Below, piece by piece: positions 6,557 through 11,638 of a DNA stretch of 11,638 bases. A program made the position numbers and the translations under genes. Each line of letters starts with the position of its first letter. Within the stretch, counting starts at the first letter, position 1. The notes under the pieces are model-generated. The model did not search any database, had not been told where the DNA came from, and saw only the letters and a program-made list of their open reading frames with translations. Source of the DNA: Pirellulaceae bacterium (GTDB taxonomy: Bacteria; Planctomycetota; Planctomycetia; Pirellulales; Pirellulaceae); NCBI GenBank assembly GCA_020846515.1, contig JADLDX010000247.1, forward strand, positions 1 to 11,638. The letters are read 5' to 3'.

Positions 6557-7258
6557 CTAAGAGAGCAACTGCCGAGGCGGTGGAGTATCAAGCTCCAGAT
6601 AGATCGATAGCGGTTCTGAATCGATCACCAAAACAGTCGGGCCAAACTCGACGATACCGACCGTCACCTTGAGCGGCGAGATCAGGATCGTCCATGGCAG
6701 CAACGTAAAATCAGTGCTTCTGCCCTGGCATCCGAGCGCTGACCAGCTCAACACCCATTTGCGTTTGGAAGCCCCGGCTGACGGTAGAGAATGATCATCC
6801 GGCGGCAGTTCGGCCTTTGTCTTCGCATCGCAGGCTGCAGGCGATTTCTTCAAGCAGCAAGCGCGTGGGACTTGGGATCCATGGCCTTTAGGACCACTGT
6901 CTTTCGATACTTCGTCGATAACGATGGCATAGTCGGGAGGCGTCACGCCATTTTTCTGTGCCCAAGCTTTACGCTGGCTAGGGGTATGGCAGCAACATTT
7001 GGTCCAACACTGTCGCGCGGACTTGCAGCCGCAGGCTCGCGACTGACAGGGAAACGGTTGAGAGGCGTCTTTGTCCGAGAACTCTACGCGGCCGACAGGA
7101 ATGGGCACGGACATAGCGCAGAAGATGAGCAGCACAAAGAAAGTAGTTACTTTCCGCGCTATTGCTCTGTACCGCTTTGAACGCGATAAAACCTTCAATT
7201 TCTTCTCTTTTCGCTCGAGCCCAGAACCAAGATACCAGTTCAGGCCCGCTCTCCACAC
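6557..7258 (-). CDS. Cys-rich membrane-anchored protein, conserved planctomycete type (up to 233 aa)
   Basis: With the GTG at 7258 the protein has 233 residues. A TTG at 7198 (residue 21) is a better start, because AAAGAGAAG stands just ahead of it, and it would give 213 residues. A basic stretch (about residues 16-36) precedes a hydrophobic segment at about 38-55, acting as a signal or anchor. A dense cysteine cluster follows at residues 71, 76, 78, 84, 88, 89 and 90 (C-x4-C-x-C-x5-C-x3-CCC), then His91 and a WAQKNGVTPPDY tail. More cysteines are at 134, 135, 143 and 177 (the last in LGCQG). The architecture matches, from memory, uncharacterised planctomycete proteins with a C-G-C, Q-C-W and C-C-C motif. 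Metal binding or structural disulfides on the exported side are likely, but no function is established. It lies downstream of the kinase gene on the same strand after a 306-bp gap. Confidence 0.75.
   Translation of the reverse strand: MWRAGLNWYLGSGLERKEKKLKVLSRSKRYRAIARKVTTFFVLLIFCAMSVPIPVGRVEFSDKDASQPFPCQSRACGCKSARQCWTKCCCHTPSQRKAWAQKNGVTPPDYAIVIDEVSKDSGPKGHGSQVPRACCLKKSPAACDAKTKAELPPDDHSLPSAGASKRKWVLSWSALGCQGRSTDFTLLPWTILISPLKVTVGIVEFGPTVLVIDSEPLSIYLELDTPPPRQLLS
7242..7257 (-). repeat. 16-bp inverted repeat, right copy
   Basis: This is the inverted partner of 6386-6401. It overlaps the first codons of the Cys-rich gene if the GTG start is used, but falls in the leader if the TTG at 7198 is the true start. 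It could therefore be a regulatory site upstream of that gene rather than coding sequence. Confidence 0.8.
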
Positions 7259-7564
7259 CCACGACTATACCAAGAGTCCTGACTCGCACAATCGGTCTGG
7301 CGACAGTGCGACACTCTGTCCGAACCCCGCCGTCGGCCGAGCCGATTGAGGGGGATCGACCAGCCTATCGCATTCGGGTATTTCCACCCGAAAGGCCCAG
7401 GGGCCGCGAACTCTAGTCCCTGGTTGTCTGGATCGATCGCCTGCGTCTAAACCTGCGGGTCATGACCGAGAGGCCTCGAAGCTAGCGAGTGGCAATCGTC
7501 ATTAGCGGGTGCAGTCAGACCAATGAACCCAGCTATCAGCAGAGCTTAGCTGCGGCTTCAACAC
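7259..7564. other. 306-bp intergenic region rich in small dyads
   Basis: No gene is supported. Several dyads occur. A hairpin at 7373-7392 has a 7-bp stem (ttcgggt/acccgaa) and a 6-base loop. A bulged hairpin lies at 7302-7320 (gacagtg/cactctgtc). The 10-bp perfect palindrome ggtcatgacc is at 7458-7467, and the 8-bp palindrome gaggcctc at 7470-7477. None has a T-tract, so a classical intrinsic terminator for the kinase gene is not evident. The palindromes could be operators for the Cys-rich gene; this is a guess. Confidence 0.4.
7373..7392. other. Stem-loop in the kinase to Cys-rich gap
   Basis: ttcgggt at 7373-7379 pairs perfectly with acccgaa at 7386-7392 around the loop atttcc. It is the strongest simple hairpin in this gap. 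It could end or stabilise the kinase transcript, but neither strand has the T-run expected of an intrinsic terminator. Confidence 0.4.
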
Positions 7565-10500
7565 CTAGCGGAGCAAGGCTCTGACTTCCTTTTGCACGAT
7601 GCAAGCCATCATCCAGTCTGGCCACCAACCACTGGTTGGCGGAAAGCTTTCAATCACCAAAGAGGCTTCATCGAACTGTTGCTTGGCCTCGGGGTTGCGG
7701 TTTAGATGATGGTAAGCGATCGCCAGGTAGAGCTTTGACAACGCCGTTATGATGTCCTGCCCGTGCTTGTCACCGGGGATACCAGTACTGACCACATAAT
7801 CGAAGTGCTCGATAGCCTCGGCATATTTCTCTTGCCAGAGCGAGGCCAGGCCGAGCGTCATGCGCGCATAAACTCTGCCTCCCAGGTATTCGTTCTCGCT
7901 GTGAGCCCGGTTAGCAATGGCCCCAGCCGTTGGCATATCGATGCCGGCTTGCTTGGAGAACAAACACATCTTGGCCAGCCGCTCAAGAATGATCGAATCT
8001 TTAGTGTCTTTGTAGCTCTCAATCGCTGCATTACAGAGCTTGCGATTCTCATCCCACTTGCCAACATAGGCCTGCAAAAAGGACAAGCGGAAAGCATAGG
8101 TGAACCACAACGGTGACTTGACGGGGATCAGGGTTAGGGCGCTCGACATTTCGGTCTCAGCCATTTCCCACTGCTCAATTTGCAGGTGGGCGATGGCTTT
8201 CAAATACAGAATGTAGTGGGGCGCATCACCGTTGTCCTTGATCTGTTGCAATAAAGCGATCAACTGTGCGGGCTCGAGATTGTAGGTTGACTTCTGCACT
8301 TGCGAGCGACAGAGTGCATTCCATCTTTCAGATATGAGCAGACTGGGTTCCGCAGTTGTGGGCTGCAAGATATCAGCCATGCTCTTGGATAGAGTTGCAT
8401 CGATACGCGTTTTCAACCCACTTGCACTCATGGTGCGGTTCGCATCTGCCGTGTTAGCTGCGTCAACCGTGTTCGCCGTGTTGGCTGTGTTGGCTGTGTT
8501 GGCTGTGTTCTTGGCGGAGGAAGTCGGCGGGGGGCTTACGGTGGCGGCACCTCTCGGCATGGCAGCCTCGGGTTTGGCATCCGTAGCCGCGGCCAATGCG
8601 TTGAGATTGATCGGTGCCTCCATACGGGCTTGCAAGTTCGCCATGACTGCAGGCGTTAACTCGGAGGGACTCGAATCAGTTTGAAGCAGATGTTGCAGCG
8701 CCGCTTTGGGCGTTCGATGCTGAACGAGCAGACGATTTGCGACCATCGTCGCGCGCTGGACAAGATCTCTCTGAGCAGCCAGTTCAGGCGAGAGAAGCTG
8801 AGTTTCCCAAAGTCGCAATTCGCCGTCCAAGCCGGAGGAAGCCAAGGTTGAGTTGTCTGGACTCATGTCTAAGCACACGACAAAATTGTTGTGGGCTTTG
8901 AAGCTCAGCAGCCGCTCTCGGGATTGAAGGTTCCAAACCATTATCATTCCGTTCACTGTTCCCGCGAATAGTCTCGAGCCAGTCTTATCAAAGGTCAGTG
9001 ACATGACCTTGACACCAGCATCGCGAAATGTCGTGATCTGTTTCCGTGACGCCACGTCCCAAAGCTCGACCGTCTGGCTAACACCCATCGCCAATAACCG
9101 GCCATCGGGTGAAAATTCAATGGTTCTCCCCATTTGTCCAGGTTGAGCGGTGCGGAGTACTTCGCGATTACCGCTGGGCACATCCCAGAGAATGACCTCA
9201 CAACCGGGCGTATCGAGGGTTGCCAGCGTCTGGCCATCGGCACTAACGGCCAACCCATGGATACTGCCCGAGGCCTTAAACTCATGACTGGGTGACTCAA
9301 CCTTGGTCGACCATTGGCCAGGGCCGATGCTGTTCTTGGTTTCATAAACTCGGACGATGCCTTGTTCTCCTGCGGTCGCCAGCAGTGTGCCCGCAGCATT
9401 GCGTTTGACGAACCAGCTTGGGCCGTCTTGCGGCCAATCTTGCAGGAGGTTGCCTGTGGCCTTATCCCACACTTTCGTGCCCTGCATCGTGGCGGCGGCA
9501 ATCCAGCTGGCATCGGGTGCAACCGTCAATTCCAAACCTGTCGCCTGCGTTGGCTTGGCCATGAGCTCTTGGCCGGTTGTCGTCTGCCACACACGCCAAG
9601 CTCGGTCGGGCCCAACGCTGCACAAATGCTTTGGGTCTAAGAACCTGGCTCCCTTATAGCCAGATTGGTGTCCAACCAAAGTCAGCGTGTCCAGAGTTGA
9701 ACGCACGGGGCGAAGCTGCAGTGTATTCGACTGGCCGACCAGGTAAGCCAATTGCGATCCATCGTGGGTTAGCTGCGCAGCGAAAGCACTTGCGGCCTTC
9801 AAGGTTTCCAAGCTGCTCTTGGTCTGCCAATTCCAAACAGCAATATTTCCTGCCGGAGTGACTGTCAGCACATGGCTGCGCGGATTGCAACTGAAAACCA
9901 TCATGGCAGCTTCATTCAATGGTCCTTTGGTCCGCTGTTTAAGTTTACCCGTATTCGCATCGTAAAGAATCAAGTCCATATTCTGGCCCGTGGCAATCAA
10001 CTCCGATTCATCCGGACTCAACAACAGATTAGAACCTTCTTTGGGTCGGTCCACTTTCCACAATTGCTTTCGATCGTCAGCACTCAAGCAGCGCATGCGG
10101 CTTGGTTGTTCGTGGGCTATTTCTTGTGTCTCGGAAATGAAAATCTTCGTCCCAGCCTGGTTCATGATGGCCGATGCAATACTGAGAGCTGGTGTTGCCC
10201 AGATCAAGCTGCCATCGGAGGACGATCGCAATTGAACCTCTGAGCTCGAGTCACTCGTGGCCACAGTCACCAAGAATTTTGCACCAGCCTGACAGAAGAA
10301 TGGTTGAAACGACGTGCTACCCTTTGGTATCTCGGTCCATAACACATCACCATTGGCCATGCTAAGCGATTCCATTGCACACTTGCTTAGTTGTTTCGCG
10401 GAATCGGTCGCCTCTGGCGTTTGGCGACTGCCGGTGACGATAAACTGCTGACCATCAGGTGAGATGCAACATCCTGAGGAGATCAGTACTTCCGATTTTT

Positions 10501-11638
10501 TGCTCCATAGCAGATTGCCATCCGAGAGTGCGAGACAGCGGACTACGCCGCCGTCATCAATCACTACAACTCGAGTCATATCAGGTGATATGGCAAACTC
10601 CCAATTCATGGTTCCAGGCAATTTCAATGATCTTGGACCGCTGGTTTGGCGATTCAGAAACGACCATTCCCAACCGCGCTGTTCCGGCAAACACTCTGAC
10701 AAAAGAGTCGCTACGTTACTCATGTCACGATCGCGGTAAGCCGTGTTGGCCTTGATGATCGTAAAGTCGTAGAGCCGCTGCTTTAGCTCGCGGGCATGAT
10801 TGTCGGCCCGTACCTTCTCTTGGGTTGCCGCATCCAAATGTGTGGCCGCAGTTTTCTCCGCCTCGAGTGCGCGGTCGCGTTCTCGCTGCGCATCTACTTG
10901 AGCCGCGATTGCCTGGTCGCGAGCCCGACTGGCGCGGGCATATTGAGCCAAAGACAAGACGGTCGAGCCGAGTATGAGCAATAAGAAACTGGCTGCGATG
11001 ACGAACGCGGTTCGATGGCGACTGATCAACTTGCTCAGTCGATAGGTGGTCGACGGCGGGCAGGCTTCAACCGGTTCGCCATCGAGATACCGCTGGACCT
11101 CGATTGCTAATTGATTCACTGTTTCGTATCGTCGCGTGCGATCTTTTTCAAGCGTCTTCATGACGATCCAGTCCAACTCGCGTTTCAAGAGTTGTTTGAG
11201 CTTGAGCGGATCCGTCGAACGCTGCATGGATGTGGTGACACTTGCATCCCCCAAGCTGCTCACGCGCGTGCTCGGCCGCGGCGGTTCTTCCTCACGAATA
11301 ATCCGCCGGATCTCATCCAGGGCGGCTTCATGCAAACGCACGCGATCGAACGGAGTCGTACCGGTCAGCAATTCATAGAGCAACACGCCCAGCGAGTAGA
11401 TATCGCTGCGAGTGTCGACGTCCAGGCCACTCATCTCCGCTTGTTCTGGGCTCATGTAGAGCGGCGTGCCCACAAATTGCGCGAAGCTCGTGAACAGAGT
11501 GCGATCTGTCAGTTGTTGATTGGTGGCTTTGGCGACACCAAAGTCGATGATCTTGGGGACAGGCGTGCCATCGTGAAGAGTCACGAGCACGTTGGAGGGT
11601 TTGATATCGCGGTGGATGATGCCTTTGTTGTGCGCGTG
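7565..11638 (-). CDS. Giant membrane Ser/Thr kinase with beta-propellers and helical tail (partial, N-lobe outside window)
   Basis: The frame is open to the right edge, so the N-terminal lobe is missing here. The visible 1357 residues begin just before the catalytic loop HRDIKPSN (Asp11, Lys13), then DFG (32-34), SPEQ in the APE position (63-66) and DIYSLG, so the kinase looks catalytically competent. A membrane segment spans about 211-230, followed by a charged coiled coil to about 291. RGWEWSFL is at 321-328. About 600 residues of WD40/PQQ-like blades follow to about 940 (clear blades include VILWDVPSG, VELWDVAS, MVWNLQSR and LRLWETQ), enough for two propellers. A Thr/Asn/Ala-rich linker contains a 9-bp repeat array. 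From about 1120 to the end the chain is helical and TPR-like (KAIAHLQIEQWEMAET, MTLGLASLWQEKYAEAIEHF). The kinase part is cytoplasmic and the propeller and TPR part exported, presumably for sensing or docking. Targets are unknown. Confidence 0.93.
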   Translation of the reverse strand, partial: HAHNKGIIHRDIKPSNVLVTLHDGTPVPKIIDFGVAKATNQQLTDRTLFTSFAQFVGTPLYMSPEQAEMSGLDVDTRSDIYSLGVLLYELLTGTTPFDRVRLHEAALDEIRRIIREEEPPRPSTRVSSLGDASVTTSMQRSTDPLKLKQLLKRELDWIVMKTLEKDRTRRYETVNQLAIEVQRYLDGEPVEACPPSTTYRLSKLISRHRTAFVIAASFLLLILGSTVLSLAQYARASRARDQAIAAQVDAQRERDRALEAEKTAATHLDAATQEKVRADNHARELKQRLYDFTIIKANTAYRDRDMSNVATLLSECLPEQRGWEWSFLNRQTSGPRSLKLPGTMNWEFAISPDMTRVVVIDDGGVVRCLALSDGNLLWSKKSEVLISSGCCISPDGQQFIVTGSRQTPEATDSAKQLSKCAMESLSMANGDVLWTEIPKGSTSFQPFFCQAGAKFLVTVATSDSSSEVQLRSSSDGSLIWATPALSIASAIMNQAGTKIFISETQEIAHEQPSRMRCLSADDRKQLWKVDRPKEGSNLLLSPDESELIATGQNMDLILYDANTGKLKQRTKGPLNEAAMMVFSCNPRSHVLTVTPAGNIAVWNWQTKSSLETLKAASAFAAQLTHDGSQLAYLVGQSNTLQLRPVRSTLDTLTLVGHQSGYKGARFLDPKHLCSVGPDRAWRVWQTTTGQELMAKPTQATGLELTVAPDASWIAAATMQGTKVWDKATGNLLQDWPQDGPSWFVKRNAAGTLLATAGEQGIVRVYETKNSIGPGQWSTKVESPSHEFKASGSIHGLAVSADGQTLATLDTPGCEVILWDVPSGNREVLRTAQPGQMGRTIEFSPDGRLLAMGVSQTVELWDVASRKQITTFRDAGVKVMSLTFDKTGSRLFAGTVNGMIMVWNLQSRERLLSFKAHNNFVVCLDMSPDNSTLASSGLDGELRLWETQLLSPELAAQRDLVQRATMVANRLLVQHRTPKAALQHLLQTDSSPSELTPAVMANLQARMEAPINLNALAAATDAKPEAAMPRGAATVSPPPTSSAKNTANTANTANTANTVDAANTADANRTMSASGLKTRIDATLSKSMADILQPTTAEPSLLISERWNALCRSQVQKSTYNLEPAQLIALLQQIKDNGDAPHYILYLKAIAHLQIEQWEMAETEMSSALTLIPVKSPLWFTYAFRLSFLQAYVGKWDENRKLCNAAIESYKDTKDSIILERLAKMCLFSKQAGIDMPTAGAIANRAHSENEYLGGRVYARMTLGLASLWQEKYAEAIEHFDYVVSTGIPGDKHGQDIITALSKLYLAIAYHHLNRNPEAKQQFDEASLVIESFPPTSGWWPDWMMACIVQKEVRALLR
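8451..8513. repeat. Seven-unit 9-bp tandem array inside the kinase gene
   Basis: On the plus strand, units based on gtgttggct run head to tail: three identical units at 8478-8504, flanked by variants gtgttagct, gcgtcaacc and gtgttcgcc on the left and gtgttcttg on the right. In the minus-strand protein this encodes repeated Ala-Asn-Thr triplets within a low-complexity linker between the propellers and the helical tail. Since the unit is a multiple of three, copy changes keep the frame. Confidence 0.9.

Noticed and set aside
6403..6591. 62-codon minus-strand frame after the Cys-rich gene
   Set aside because: It overlaps the end of that gene in another frame and has no start signal or recognisable family feature.
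6386..7257. Insertion sequence bounded by the 16-bp inverted repeat
   Set aside because: No transposase motif lies between the copies, and no target duplication is seen; kept only as a finding on the repeats.
8334..8684. Plus-strand 116-codon frame with a hydrophobic Ala-Val-Leu repeat
   Set aside because: The apparent membrane helix is only the antisense reading of the 9-bp array in the kinase gene.
9314..10243. Several plus-strand frames opposite the kinase gene
   Set aside because: All are short, overlap one another and are antisense to clear propeller blades.
11588..11590. GTG at 11590 as start of the kinase gene
   Set aside because: The frame continues to the window edge and encodes the HRDIKPSN catalytic loop upstream of this codon, so the gene starts outside the window.

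Overview
The window looks like chromosomal DNA of a planctomycete, most likely of the Pirellulales type. The basis is gene content. There is a DUF1559 protein with a prepilin-type N-terminus and a C-terminal H-x9-DG motif. There is also a very large Ser/Thr kinase fused to a membrane segment and beta-propellers, containing the G-W-E-W motif I associate with such planctomycete proteins. The rest are a secreted PQQ-like propeller protein, a Cys-rich membrane-anchored protein and TPR proteins. Non-ATG starts (GTG, TTG) and weak or absent Shine-Dalgarno sites fit this group. I could run no database search, so the taxon is an inference.

Layout, left to right. Positions 1-204 hold no gene but a cluster of palindromic GC-rich repeat elements, the last of which overlaps the stop codon of the first gene. 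Two divergent genes follow: a 353-aa protein on the minus strand (205-1266) and a 421-aa protein on the plus strand (1570-2835). Each has one N-terminal membrane anchor followed by TPR-type helical repeats. Their shared 5' region carries a perfect 20-bp tandem duplication. The 421-aa gene converges on a minus-strand run, in transcription order DUF1559 pseudopilin-like protein (6283-5210), DUF4198 secreted protein (5094-4273) and PQQ-like propeller protein (4186-2867). The gaps of 115 and 86 bp would fit one transcription unit. Upstream on the same strand lie a Cys-rich membrane-anchored protein (7258-6557) and a giant kinase gene that runs off the right edge (7565 to beyond 11638).

How they may work together. 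All the products are predicted to be membrane-attached or exported, so this is a cell-envelope neighbourhood. The kinase would have a cytoplasmic catalytic domain and, beyond one membrane segment, two propellers and a helical-repeat tail that could sense or dock other proteins. The DUF1559, DUF4198 and PQQ-like trio is probably an exported set. I see no defence system, phage, transposase, CRISPR array, tRNA or rRNA.

The most unusual points are: the palindromic element that supplies a stop codon; repeated short tandem duplications at gene borders (20, 18 and 13 bp) and a 9-bp array inside the kinase; a 16-bp perfect inverted repeat bracketing the Cys-rich gene; an open reading frame extending upstream of the 353-aa start without a usual start codon; and a DUF4198 protein whose predicted mature N-terminus is histidine.
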